NCBI GenBank assembly: GCA_012934845.2
Contig: WNNJ02000455.1
Span: forward strand, 1 to 64,000
From: Pomphorhynchus laevis
Taxonomy: Eukaryota > Acanthocephala > Palaeacanthocephala > Echinorhynchida > Pomphorhynchidae
Direction: 5' to 3'
DNA: 64,000 nt
The notes under the pieces are model-generated. The model was not told the origin of the DNA. It worked only from the letters and a program-made list of their open reading frames with translations, and did no database searches. Every line of letters starts with the position of its first letter. Position 1 is the first letter of the stretch. The translations under genes and the position numbers were made by a program. Shown in pieces: positions 1-9,763 of the stretch.

Positions 1-24
1 TATTATTATATTAGATATTATTAT

Positions 25-912
25 CTAATTATAGTATTAGATTAATAATATAATTAATAATATTAATATTATTGATTTTAATATGTAAAATATCGTTGGT
101 GGAAATTTCCGCCTTAATTTTTTTATTTCAAAAAGACCCTTAAGCATGTAGGAACAGAACAGTATAATCTGGATACAATCTTCAGAGAACAAAAGGAATT
201 ATCTATAAAGACTATAAATATTGTACAAATATGGATAACACGTAAATAATTGATGGGCAGAATATTAAAAAATAAAACTATGAATATATCAAATTATTAT
301 ATATCGGGAAGGTGGAGTAACGGATTAGTAAAAGCTGTAACACATATTGTAGTCTATAATATTAATTTGTGTGAAAATTTTTAAATATGTGGTAGTATAT
401 TCTAAGGGAAACCTTTGAATACCGCGAATATTTGTTTATCGGGGACGGGGGGTAAAAGGGGTTAGTAGGGAATGTATTGTTGTTCATAATAAATTTCACA
501 ACATTGATTCGACTGGGTCAATGTTCAAATATGGAAAAAATTTAAATGATTGATGGGTAGAATATTTACTGATTATATTGAATTATTATATATCGGTAAA
601 GGGGAATATGGAGTTAATACAAGCTGTAATACATAATGTAGTTTATAATATAAATTTAGGTGAAAAATTTTAAACATGTAATATATCTTATTGAACTGAT
701 CGCAAAAAGATATAATTGGCGTCTTAATTAAAATTTTTATTTAAATACATTTTACTAATTTTCTTCTATTTATTTTAATTTGAAATCAAAAAAGGCGGAA
801 ACTTCCGCTGGGGCAAAAATTTCCGGGAGCTATTATTATCTAATTATAATATTAGATTAATATTAAAATTAATAATTTTAATATTATTGATTTTGATATA
901 TAAAATATATTT
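25..912. repeat. Repeat element with duplicated flanks and inverted inner ends
   Basis: About 70 bp of sequence at 25-95 recurs in the same orientation at 835-912. Inside these flanks, the sequence near 98-133 (starting around GGAAATTTCCGCCTT) is matched inverted near 772-812 (AAGGCGGAAACTTCC). Within the body, 222-395 is repeated in diverged form at 517-680. No coding sequence is visible. The inverted inner ends suggest a non-autonomous DNA transposon; the long direct flanks could equally be a tandem duplication. Family not recognised. Confidence 0.5.
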
Positions 913-934
913 TATATAAAACGTCCTTTTTTAA

Positions 935-1290
935 ATGATTGAAGCCCAAGATTACAAGATTTATAGAATATGAATTTGTTCATAACTGTTTATGAACATT
1001 AAATTAACATTAACTAAAACTACTATTAATTTAACCGTAAAGATAACATATTTAAATTTACAAGAAACATATTTTTGCATGAGCATTCGTAATACCATAG
1101 TATGCATGAATACTAATTAATACCATAGTAATTTAAATATTAGTAGAATCATTAAATATTTTGATAAATCAAAATTATTTAAAAGTAGGGATATATATAT
1201 TAAGACAAATAAAGTGAGGAAATAGTAGCCCAATTATAGCTGACTCATTTTGAAGCTTTTATGGATTATATTTATGATTTATAGCGTTTG
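935..1290 (+). mobile_element. Penelope-like element remnant
   Basis: Short stretches match the better-preserved Penelope-like reverse transcriptase at 57590-58890: the segment ending in 'FIEYEFVHNC' and the later stretch ending in 'RNIF'. The intervening part is missing, so this is an internally deleted, decayed copy with no usable reading frame. Confidence 0.5.
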
Positions 1291-1860
1291 TTAAACATTT
1301 CAATGTATTTCAAAAAGCCGTCGAAAATGATCACCACCCATCTACATCCACTCCACAGGGGCCAGCTGATCACTGAGTTTTACAAGCGGCCTCTTTTATA
1401 TCTACTTCACTTAAGCTCAATTATGTAGCATTATGCTCTATATATTCATCAATTTTTGACTTTATACTTTGACTTTGTGAGTAATTTGGGTGCAGTTCAT
1501 TTAGATGTTGCTATACAGATTTTTAGTTCACTTCATCAACAATGTCCAAGATGTTAGAAGAGTCCTCTTTATTTATTAATCTAAATGTCTTTCCAAGTTT
1601 TCTTGTTGAGCCTTTTTTTGCGTTTGATGTTAATTGTTTCAATGACAGTTCTTAGATCTGTGTATCTCAGACAATAATCTTAATAATTCCGTACACTATC
1701 CGCACAGAATTATGCATATAAACAGTATAATTGTAATTTAAAGATGCAGAAACTCATGCAATATCAGTCAATGAAACATCAATGTTTCCCGGACGCAGGT
1801 GTAAAATATAGAACATGTATCCTTTTATTATTATTTATATAATCTAAATTATATAAATAT

Positions 1861-2245
1861 ATGAAATATATGTTTCGATATATTGATGATATATGTGTAT
1901 TTAACTCTAATAATTTTTATTCAATAAGTGAACAAATTTATCCAGAAAGCCTTATTCTTAACAAAACCAATATTAATGATAAAGAAGGTGTATATCTAGA
2001 TATGAACATTAAATTAACATCAATTAAAACTACTTTAAAGATGACATATTTAAATTTACAAGAAACATATTTTTGCATGAGCATTCATGCATACCATATA
2101 ATATAAAATATAATACATTAAATAATGAAATTTTAAGAATTACAACAATATGTAATGATATTGGCTTTCTTCAAAATCACTTAAATAATTTAAAATATAC
2201 ATATTTTAAAATATTAAAGATAATATAAAATAGTAAAATATATAT
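1861..2245 (+). mobile_element. Penelope-like RT, C-terminal fragment
   Basis: The frame opens with 'MFRYIDDICVFNSNNF', containing the YIDD catalytic box (YxDD) of a reverse transcriptase. It continues with 'YPESLILNKTNINDKEGVYL', the region after the active site in this RT family. The same block recurs at 30119-30430, 45000-45230, 55671-56025, 58493-58890 and 59640-59755. The reading frame fails near the end of the domain and the N-terminal RT region is absent. I assign it to Penelope-like elements by resemblance; no GIY-YIG nuclease is visible to confirm that. Confidence 0.6.
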
Positions 2246-2394
2246 TATAAAATAATAATATATATAAATCAAGAAATGCTATTAAAAATAAATTTAAACT
2301 CATAAGCGGAAATTTTTTATAGATACATAAAGATAATCTAATTTAATCAGTGGAAATACGTCATTAGCGCGTGTTTGACCCCGCTACTATGATG

Positions 2395-2662
2395 GATCGA
2401 GGAATCAGGATCGAAACCCGATAGCATAGCAGTTCCTCCTGATTATATTTAATCCTTATTCTGATACAACGTCTGTTATTTATTAGTCAATTCATAAAAA
2501 AAACGTTTATTTTAAATTTCAATTTTTTATTTTAAGTTGATTTAAAAAAATCTAAAAACAATTATTAATTTTATTATTTAATTATTAAATTTTGATTTAG
2601 CATTATTATGTTTTGTTTATTTTATAATTATATAACAATACGTAGACTCAGTTAGCTGATTT
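2395..2662 (+). repeat. Penelope-associated 3' repeat P, copy 1
   Basis: This unit follows the RT fragment. Its hallmark GCAGTTCCTCCTGAT and a later 'acaacgtctgttatttatt' stretch recur at 26268, 30533 (-), 43683 (-), 44187 (-), 56195 and 57150. The unit extends into an AT-rich tail ending at a motif beginning GTAGACTCAGTTAGCTGATTT. Two copies (here and at 56195) lie just downstream of a Penelope-like RT fragment in the same orientation, so it is probably that element's 3' non-coding part or terminal repeat. Confidence 0.65.
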
Positions 2663-3400
2663 AATTCTAAGGAAATAAAATTCACTCGATGTAGAATACA
2701 TATCTCAATAAATTTAACGTCGATTAAATATAATTGGCGTGACAGTGGAAAAAGCGGACAGTAGAAAAAGTGACTATTGTATACACTATTCAGAACGCGC
2801 ATAGATTTCAATATAAAAAATGATTCTTATTAGTTACATGATAATCGGGAATATACAATCAAAATCAATGATCTTGGATTATTATGCGAAACGAACGATT
2901 TATAGAGGATAATGCAAAGTACCAGTGGGTTTGTCGTAAATTCCATAGTCAACAAGAAAAGATCATAGTTTTATGTATAAATAATAAGCAGATTTGCTAT
3001 CTCGTTTTGAATCTGAATTTAATTAGGCGAATAATGATGGGATGGATATCCAAAAGATATTGCTTAATTTTACAATTGAAAATGTCGAATGAATACTCTT
3101 ACAAATTCGGAAATCATCAAAGTGTTCCCGAAAATCTAGTATAGCATTGAAGATTTGGAACATCCAACAACATTAAAACTACATTCATTTTTGATACCCT
3201 TCGACTATCAGTCGTTTCTGATAGTTTTAAGAGTTTAGTCGTTTTATGTATCATTTTTGCCTTCAATGATTGTATTTTCATTATTCGGGTAAACGGTTAA
3301 ATCTCTGCATATAAATATTTGTATGCAGATATATATACGATTGAGCATCCAGCATACGAATAAATTATGATTCACGGTAAAAACTTATCATGTGATAGAA
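2663..3400. other. No gene recognised
   Basis: AT-rich sequence with only short open frames (for example 2884-3144, plus) that show no recognisable motif, codon bias or splice context. Nothing further can be supported. Confidence 0.5.
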
Positions 3401-3404
3401 ATTA

Positions 3405-3513
3405 GTCCGCGCCGATTGGATTCTTCGGAGTGGTGAAAGACCCCGGGTGGTAAAGTCGGAAGGCGGTGTGGTGGATCGGTTGGAGTGCTCAGATCCTCCT
3501 GGATTTTTGGCCG
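3405..3513 (+). repeat. Dispersed GC-richer repeat S, copy 1
   Basis: A GC-richer block containing GTGAAAGACCCCGGG. An inverted, diverged copy lies at 11762-11872. Both share the 'gaaagacccc' and 'gctcagatc' segments in the same relative order. It may be the untranslated end of a retroelement or a SINE body; no tRNA-like promoter boxes are seen in it. Confidence 0.45.
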
Positions 3514-3815
3514 TAAATATTGGAAGGCTTCTGAAGAAGTGATAGTTCGTTTCTTAATTAACTGTCATCCTTGTACCGTTTTTTATGACTTGATGCATGT
3601 ATTTTTCTTGATTTAACAAATTTTTTATTATTGTGGTAGAAATTAGAAAATGTCACAAATCAGATATTATACCCTTCAAGTAAATGATTTCACTTTCCGG
3701 TGTAATAATTTGTGAAGTTAAAATAAAGGACTTAGCACTTTTATACTCATCTGTGAAGTGCACTGTCCGCCACTTACACGTGATTTGGGTCCTTGCAACT
3801 TAATTTGTTTGTGGC

Positions 3816-4195
3816 TTGTTCATCCATAATTTAGTGAATATGAAAGAAGTCCACACCATGGTAGCTTCTAAAATATTGATAAATGCTGAAAATTTGAAGA
3901 TATTGTGCACAAAAAATGCAATGGAGATACTGCCGTGCCGCAAAATAACTAATTTGAAATATTATTATCGTGTTGACACATACTTGTCATTACCCTATAC
4001 TTAAAATAAAGTTTAAGGTCAACAGCTACATTTAGAAAGATTTAGGTAATAAACATCAACTTAAATTCTACAGGTCGTACATCAGATTCATATCATAAAT
4101 CACAAACATTGTGTTACTTTGTGACATTAATGACATAAATCATATTAGCCACACTAAATACCTGATACAATGCATGCTAAAAAAGAGAAATTTAT
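3816..4195. other. No gene recognised
   Basis: A 62-residue open frame begins at 3816 on the plus strand but has no homologue I recognise. The rest is AT-rich without evident repeats. I see nothing else to annotate. Confidence 0.4.
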
Positions 4196-4197
4196 TT

Positions 4198-4650
4198 TGA
4201 GTGGCAAATGCGTGCCAACGGCGCGCTTACAAGCCCACTAAGAATGAAGAAAATATTCAAACTGATAAAAAAAATAATCCCGTAAACAAATTCAGTGTGT
4301 TCGTTCAGTCCGTTCGTTCATTTTGATCGTTCAGTTCGATCGTTCAGTCCGTCATTTATCACATTCAAATACCTCCTCCGTTTCCATCTTCTCGACACAT
4401 TAATTAGATTTTTTCTATTTTTTGTGGTCATGTAAGCGTGCGCCGGCACGCATTTTCCACGTAAAAATAAATCCTTCTTTTTATGTTAACACGATTATTC
4501 TTTTACCACTCCCTAATTTATCACATTCAAATACCTCCTCAATTCCCACCTTCTAGACATATGACTTAGATTTTTGTTTGTTGTTGTCGTAATGTAAACG
4601 CGCGCCGGCACGTATTTGCCACTAAAAATAAATTCTTTTATTTTGTTAAC
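4198..4650 (+). repeat. Terminal-repeat-like block in two or three units
   Basis: Units built around GTGGCAAATGCGTGCC and 'gcgcgcttacaagccc' occur at 4198-4240, and in the reverse sense around 4430-4470 and 4590-4640. They are linked by 'tcacattcaaatacctcct' segments. A simple-sequence stretch of GTCCGTTCGTTC repeats sits at 4295-4360. The same blocks recur in inverted orientation at 9330-9760. They may be long-terminal-repeat or foldback-element ends; the inverted arrangement argues against a simple LTR pair. Confidence 0.5.
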
Positions 4651-4689
4651 CCGACTTTTATTTTTCATTGTATACCAAATAATCTACAT

Positions 4690-5375
4690 CCCATGTCTAC
4701 CAAATCTCGTCGTCAAACCCAAGAAAGCGCCAAGTTCATCAGTACCCAAATAGATTATCTTTTAAAGCAAGATATTATTGAATAGAGTTAGTCGTCGAGG
4801 AGGGCACAAGCTCTAGTTGTTTTAAATCAAGGGAAAACCCGCGAATGGTAAAAAACTATTATCATACAATCAACAAATACATGTTCGTTTCCTAACATCG
4901 ATGAAGTCTTAATAACAAAGATTGCGTGTCATTCAGTTTTTATGGCAGTTGACTTGTCTAAAGCATATTATCAAATTCCGTTACTTGAAGACAATCATTA
5001 CAAGCTTTTGAAGCTTACGGTAAACTTTACCAATACAAACGCATCCCATTTAGATTTACCGTTTTTCAACGACTTATGAATAACATTATTTCTGAAAGTC
5101 AACTATTTGGAATATACCATACCTCGACGATATAATATTCTCTCAAACGCTATCAAAGACTTCACTACGATAACCAATCATAGAAAAGGCAATTCAAGCA
5201 ATTATCAATGCCATACAACATTGGCGACATTTCTTGTTTGGACGGCATTTCATAATAATCATTGACCAGAGATTAGTGAACTACATGTTCAAAACGATAT
5301 AATACGAACAAAATAAAAACGACAAAGTTGCTAGATGGCGCCTAGAACTGGATAGGTATATTTTTCGTATATACC
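4690..5375 (+). mobile_element. Ty3/gypsy-like retroelement fossil, RT and RNase H region
   Basis: Similarity to gypsy-type pol is visible: an RT segment reading 'AVDLSKAYYQIPLLEDN', then RNase H features including a 'DQR' stretch and 'NDKVARWRLELDRY'. The copy is broken many times and is an old fossil. A matching integrase region lies at 8225-9145 in the same orientation. A CR1-like LINE and other repeats lie between the two, consistent with nested insertion into one original element. Confidence 0.7.
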
Positions 5376-6339
5376 TATCCTCAGAAGAACGTACTCGTAT
5401 GAATAAAGCGAAAAATGATCTCCGAAACAGACTGGCAAATAGCGAACGTAACCTTACTGTTACAAATTTTTGTCTAGTGAGGCGAAAAACTTCTACTCGC
5501 TTTTGGATTTGACCCACTACTAACAATAGAGCATATCAGGAACTCTGGAACCTTTGTGCTGCAGCCTACGTGGTAAGGTGTGATAATATATGTAAAGAAC
5601 CACCTCACAACACAAGTTCTATCAACTGGAAATGACAGTACAAATATTTGTAGTATACATGGATATCTATTACCGATATAAACAATATTAAGTTTAGATA
5701 AATGCATTTTACCGTTACCTTTCGCTCCAACTACTTTCATCAGATATTCAATATTAAGCAACTCGGTAAATAGTCAATCAGTTCTCCTATTGAGATATTT
5801 CAACATGTCCCATATTGATTGGGACAATTATACACCTCTTCCTGATTGTGATCCTTAATCTATACTACTACTTGAAACTATAAATAATATTCATTTAACT
5901 CAGCACATCCTCGACTCTTTTCATAGAGAGTTTACTCGACTCTTTTCATAGACTTGCTCGCATCATGATCACCCATATAACCTATTGCTATGACGAATGT
6001 TTATAGAATTAATTATAACAGTTCGCACTTTAATTTCACATATGTGCTGGACTAATTCTTTAATAGTTGGAACTCGAGCGGCTTGGAATTATTTTAAGAC
6101 AACGTTACATGGCGTTCTCCATGTTTTCGTTTATAGTCGTCTAACACAAAAATAAAATCGTCGTCCACGCTGTCTAGACGCGGAATTGCTCGCATTAATT
6201 AAAACGTGGTAAATCATTTCACGAATATCGAAAGGGCAAATTATCCTTTGACATTTATCTATACCACATGAATAAAGTAAAAGCCATCAAGAAATTAAAA
6301 AAGACAGATTTATTTCTACCCTATGCCACTCGTTTCATC

Positions 6340-6425
6340 ATAATCCTTGAAAGACCCAGTGCTTTCGCGTCTGGCTTACATGTTTTACAAGAAATTCACG
6401 CGGAATGGTCTCACTCTCCTTAAAT
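6340..6425 (+). repeat. Partial copy of hammerhead repeat H0
   Basis: The right half of the repeat at 6585-6735 ('tttcgcgtctggcttac' and the following 'caagaaattcacg' segment) is duplicated here. The catalytic CTGATGA and GAAAC boxes are not present in recognisable form. Confidence 0.55.
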
Positions 6426-6584
6426 TCATGATAAAAGTTAGCCGATATTAAAGAGACCTGCGCTGGCATTTGCCAGTGCTTTTGCTAATGATCCTTTTTG
6501 GTGAAGCTGTAGTACTGATTTAGTACTCTATGATGTTACTAGAAAATTTTCTAGTACATCATTCACATTGATTCATTCATTGAT

Positions 6585-6735
6585 TACCGTCTGCCAGTTC
6601 TTCTCCGCATCCAGTAGTGGGAGGGATCTGCCACTGATGAGTCATTGTGATGACGAAACGGCATTCGTCATTCTTTCGCGTCTGGCTTACATGTTTTACA
6701 AGAAATTCACGTGGAATAGTCTCACTTTCCTTAAA
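6585..6735 (+). repeat. Repeat H0 carrying a hammerhead ribozyme
   Basis: The unit runs from about 'ttctccgcatccagtagtgg' to 'ggaatagtctcac'. It recurs at 49985-50125 and in part at 6340-6425. It contains the ribozyme core annotated at 6630-6686. It has inserted within, or adjoins, the LINE B fragment. Confidence 0.7.
6630..6686 (+). ncRNA. Hammerhead ribozyme, canonical strand order
   Basis: The core reads CTGATGA (6634-6640), a 5-bp stem II GTCAT/ATGAC (6641-6645 with 6650-6654) closed by a TGTG loop, GAAA (6655-6658), stem III ACG/CGT (6658-6660 with 6679-6681), and cytosine 6682 at the cleavage position (a GTC site). Stem I pairs GCCA (6630-6633) with TGGC (6683-6686). All conserved core bases are present. 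Hammerheads of this kind are known in Penelope-like terminal repeats and schistosome SINE-like repeats. Activity is inferred, not shown. Confidence 0.75.
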
Positions 6736-7767
6736 TTGGAGAAAGTTTATCTTCCGTTTAATTCAGCAATGATGATATTTTAAAGGAATTAAAAAATTTA
6801 ATCGGAACGCCATTACATTTCAGGTGATATTCCCTCGATAATACTACATGTAATGGCTTTTGTAATGCATGTCCCGCTAGCTGCCATCTTTAGATCCTCT
6901 CTAAATACAGTCTACCTTTCAACCGATTGGACTAGAGCTATCATATGTCCAATTTTTAAGAGAGATGTGACCTTGAAGACAGGTCACAAGTATTCAACTA
7001 TCGTCAACAGCCTCACTTCTGTAGTTTGTCTATTGATAAATATTTATCTGAGTACACTTTGCTGTCAACGGGTGTCCCTCATGGTTCCGTCATTAGCCTC
7101 ACTCTATTTAACATATATGTTAATGACATCACCGTTGATCTAGCATTGGAGTGCATTATGTACGCCGATGATTTAAAGATACGGTGAAGAATTCGCGATC
7201 ACGGAGATGCTAAATCATTACAACTAGATCTTGATTCTATAAATAAATGGTGCGCTTCTCAAGGGCTTTTGATTAACACTGGTAAATACAGCCACATGCG
7301 AATTGGTTCGCCAATTATTGGTTCGCATCATATCATATAGGTAACATCAATATCGTCTTTACTGACAAAATTGATGATTGTGGATAGTCTGTTGTAAAAC
7401 TCTCGACATTAGTCAACATGTTGTTTAAGTCTCTTCTCTTGTCGTCGTACTACCAGACTCATGAAACGTTTGTTCGGGACCTTAGATGTTCGTAGCTTCC
7501 GAATACTCTATCACACGCATATTCTTTACGACTCTCCTGCATTATTTTCACTTTTGCAAAAAAGCTTAGCGACCATGATTCAATGCTTAGATTTACAACA
7601 AAGCCTATTCCTGCTATCCAAGGTCTTTTATTTGATCTTAAACTCAGGACACTTGAAATTTCATCGATCCATAAAAGCTTGACTATACTTGATATGAAGC
7701 TGTTGCGGAAAGCCCTCATTTCTTCGTCCCAACCTCTCAATCACATATTTAGCCTCCGTGATTCCAA

Positions 7768-7838
7768 AAATCTACGAGGACACCGATTTATGTTCAAATA
7801 TAAATATGAATATAAATCTACGAGGACACCGATTTATG
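7768..7838 (+). repeat. Short direct duplication
   Basis: A roughly 22-bp segment (tctacgaggacaccgattta) occurs at 7768-7791 and 7815-7838, separated by an AT-rich spacer. It is a local duplication at the junction between the LINE B tail and the following repeat. Confidence 0.6.
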
Positions 7839-7888
7839 CCACAATCGGAAAAATTTCAGCTCACAGATGCAATCAAATACAATTAAAA
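7836..7888 (+). repeat. Gypsy-integrase-derived short repeat end
   Basis: A ~50-bp block from 'gccacaatcggaaaaatttc' to TACAATTAAAAAC. The same block ends at the same point in the inverted copy at 55508-55556. At 8232-8282 the block instead continues into integrase-like sequence. The shared end point marks it as the terminus of a mobilised unit. Confidence 0.55.
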
Positions 7889-7915
7889 ACTATCATTGCA
7901 AGTGGCAGCATGAAA

Positions 7916-7997
7916 AATGGGTGATCCGGCAAGCGGATCACACATATCGGGTAGGTTTCTAATAGATCGTTAGAATGCGATCCCCTACCAATAGTAA
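7916..7997 (+). repeat. Hairpin-rich dispersed repeat, copy 1
   Basis: It contains a perfect 8-bp hairpin GTGATCCG/CGGATCAC and a second nested hairpin (GGTAGG pairing with CCTACC, enclosing GATCG/CGATC). A second copy lies inverted at 45243-45330, where loop bases differ but the stems are kept and one inner pair is improved. No protein or known RNA family recognised. Confidence 0.55.
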
Positions 7998-8020
7998 TAT
8001 ACAGAAATTTATATCTACAC

Positions 8021-8200
8021 CACTGGAGCAGCCAGCTTAGTGGATGCTGCGTTGAATCACGATACAGACGTCCTGAGTTCAAATCCGATCAGCATCAGTC
8101 AACGGAGAAAGCAGATAATAAGGGTCGAAACGTGAAATGTAGGTCTGGGTCAGCAGCTGATGAGACCCACCCAGACTGATTAGTAGCGTCCTGCTGTATC
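8021..8200 (+). mobile_element. tRNA-derived SINE with hammerhead-type body
   Basis: The head has an A-box-like 'cagcttagtgg' (8033-8043) and a B-box 'gagttcaaatcc' (8075-8086) at normal tRNA spacing, the hallmarks of an RNA polymerase III internal promoter. The body (8122-8196) contains the permuted hammerhead strands described separately. A truncated copy without the head lies inverted at 55565-55645. Schistosomes are known to carry SINE-like repeats with hammerheads. This copy sits against the integrase region of the gypsy-like fossil. Confidence 0.6.
8122..8196 (+). ncRNA. Permuted hammerhead-like RNA element (family 1)
   Basis: All hammerhead strands are present but in an unusual order: stem II 3' strand GGGTC (8122-8126), GAAA (8127-8130), stem III ACGT (8130-8133), then stem I CAGCAG (8151-8156), CTGATGA (8157-8163), stem II 5' strand GACCC (8164-8168), then stem III GCGT (8186-8189), C8190, and stem I CTGCTG (8191-8196). 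An extra helix pairs 8142-8150 with 8169-8177. The normal cyclic order of the three core segments is broken, so the core cannot form as a simple nested fold in one copy. See 46646-46721 for the covarying partner. Confidence 0.5.
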
Positions 8201-8224
8201 AAAAATAAGATCAATACATGTGAG

Positions 8225-9145
8225 GATAATATCGTGCCACAATCAGAAAAATTTCAGCTCACAGATGCAATCAAATACAATCTGAGTATATTTTGTTCTA
8301 AAAATAATGTATCATCCAGGATGATACATTATGTTCCCAATCTTCCTTTCGATAAAGCTGATGTCATCAATGTTATTGAGCAATGTAAAACATGTACCGA
8401 ATTGAAACCACAATTTTGTACGCCAAATAAGTCCCATCTAATTGGACTTTTACTGCAACTCTTACATTTAAATGGCTGAATATAGATTTTAAAGGTATTT
8501 TTCAATCAACGGGTAATGTTTTGTTAAATGCCACCTTTTCCCGATTCTCAAATCGGATTGCTCGTCACAAATCTCAAATCAGATTGCTTGTCACACACGG
8601 TTTTAAGTGTTTGAAGTAAATTTTTAGTATTTTCGGTTGTCCTGCAAAATTACATTCGGACCAAAAAATTCGGTCCGAATTTCAGTTCAAAGAATTCGAA
8701 GATTATCTGTCATAAGCTGGTGTAGCCTATAGTCAACGACACCGTACAATCAGAGTGTAAATGGACACGCGGGACGTTATGTCTGGATAATTTGAAAGAC
8801 GATTCAATTAAAGTTTAAATCTGATGGGAATCAGTGCTTTCATCAGCATTATTGTCCTTAAGGACATTCTTGTGCACCGCAATTAGATACTCTCCTCATG
8901 AGCGAATGCTTAACCACAAACACAATTCCATAAATCATGCTATTCTACCATCATAGATGAAAATAGAAATACTGTTCTTATTGTAAAAGAGCCATCATAG
9001 AACATATTTCGACAGGTAAGACTGGTTGGAACAAACAGTAATTATGCCACAGTAAGTGATGATGCTCAGAAGGAATTAAATGTTTCGATTCGAAAGATTA
9101 TTCGATTTACAGAAGCGGGTAAAGACATACCAAAACCAACTCAAT
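8225..9145 (+). mobile_element. Ty3/gypsy-like retroelement fossil, integrase region
   Basis: Integrase similarity begins with a zinc-binding-like piece ('VINVIEQCKTCTELKPQF'), continues through the catalytic-core region, and ends with the tail around 'SPHERMLNHK' and 'NSNYATVS'. It is heavily broken and old. It is probably the distal part of the fossil at 4690-5375. Confidence 0.65.
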
Positions 9146-9234
9146 GTGACAAATATGGTTCACAGTTCTGTTAATTATGCAACGATGTCTTATTCGCCCA
9201 TTCTATCGATAATAATGAATTAAATTAACTCCGC

Positions 9235-9760
9235 CATGGCCGGTCTCAAGCCCGTGCTGAGAAAAGAGGAAGGGTGTATAAACAAGAAAAGTGTATAAAT
9301 TGGATAAAACGAACGGGCTGAACAAAGGACTAAAATAACGGACTTAACGAACGGACTGAACAAACGGACTAAACGAACGGACTTAACGGATGAACTGAAT
9401 GATAGGACTGAACGAACAAAATGAACGAACGGACTGAACGAACACATTGAATTCGTTTGCGAGATTTTTTTTACAGTCTGATAATTTTTGTATTCGTAGT
9501 GGGCTTGTAAGCGCGCCATTGGCACACATTTGCCACTTTGATTTTGTCAAAACAAAATCAAAGTATATGGATGATTATTTTCTATAGAAAAGAAAAGTGT
9601 CATGATATTTCACATAAAAGAACGTTTATCAACTACAAAAAAAGATTTATTTTAACGTGGCGAATGCGTGCCAGAGCACGTTTACATGACCACAACAAAA
9701 CAAAAATGTAAATCATGTGTCGAGAAGGTATAAACGGAGGTGTTTGAATCTAATAAAGGA
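9235..9760 (-). repeat. Inverted counterpart of the 4198-4650 repeats
   Basis: On the minus strand this region repeats the 4198-4360 block: GTGGCAAATG, 'gcgcgcttacaagccc' (9500-9535) and the GTCCGTTCGTTC simple-sequence array (9330-9450). The 9640-9760 part matches the 4370-4470 unit. At 9235-9265 it ends in a segment (around 'caagcccgtgctgag') also found at 31235-31260 and 56785-56815. The long open frame read through 9220-9525 is only this simple repeat. Confidence 0.55.
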
Positions 9761-9763
9761 GGG

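Larger units (their letters stand above)
5515..7780 (+). mobile_element. LINE family B (CR1-like), interrupted
   Basis: The fragment reads in order: an apurinic-type endonuclease piece ('FNMSHIDWDNYTPLP' near 5800), a linker ('RRPRCLDAELLALIK' near 6160), an RT start near 6853 ('DWTRAIICPIFKRD'), the RT palm ('LFNIYVNDITVDLALEC', then 'MYADDLKI' near 7160), and a thumb/tail region ('DMKLLRKALI' near 7690). It needs several frame changes and contains in-frame stops, so it is dead. The hammerhead repeat at 6340-6735 interrupts it. The related endonuclease piece at 11090-11645 may be the same family. Clade call rests on motif resemblance only. Confidence 0.65.

Noticed and set aside
2884-3144. 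86-codon open frame on the plus strand
   Set aside because: No domain, no splice sites that extend it, and composition like the surrounding non-coding DNA.
9220-9525. 101-codon open frame on the minus strand
   Set aside because: It is the translation of a degenerate 'gaacgaacgga' simple repeat.
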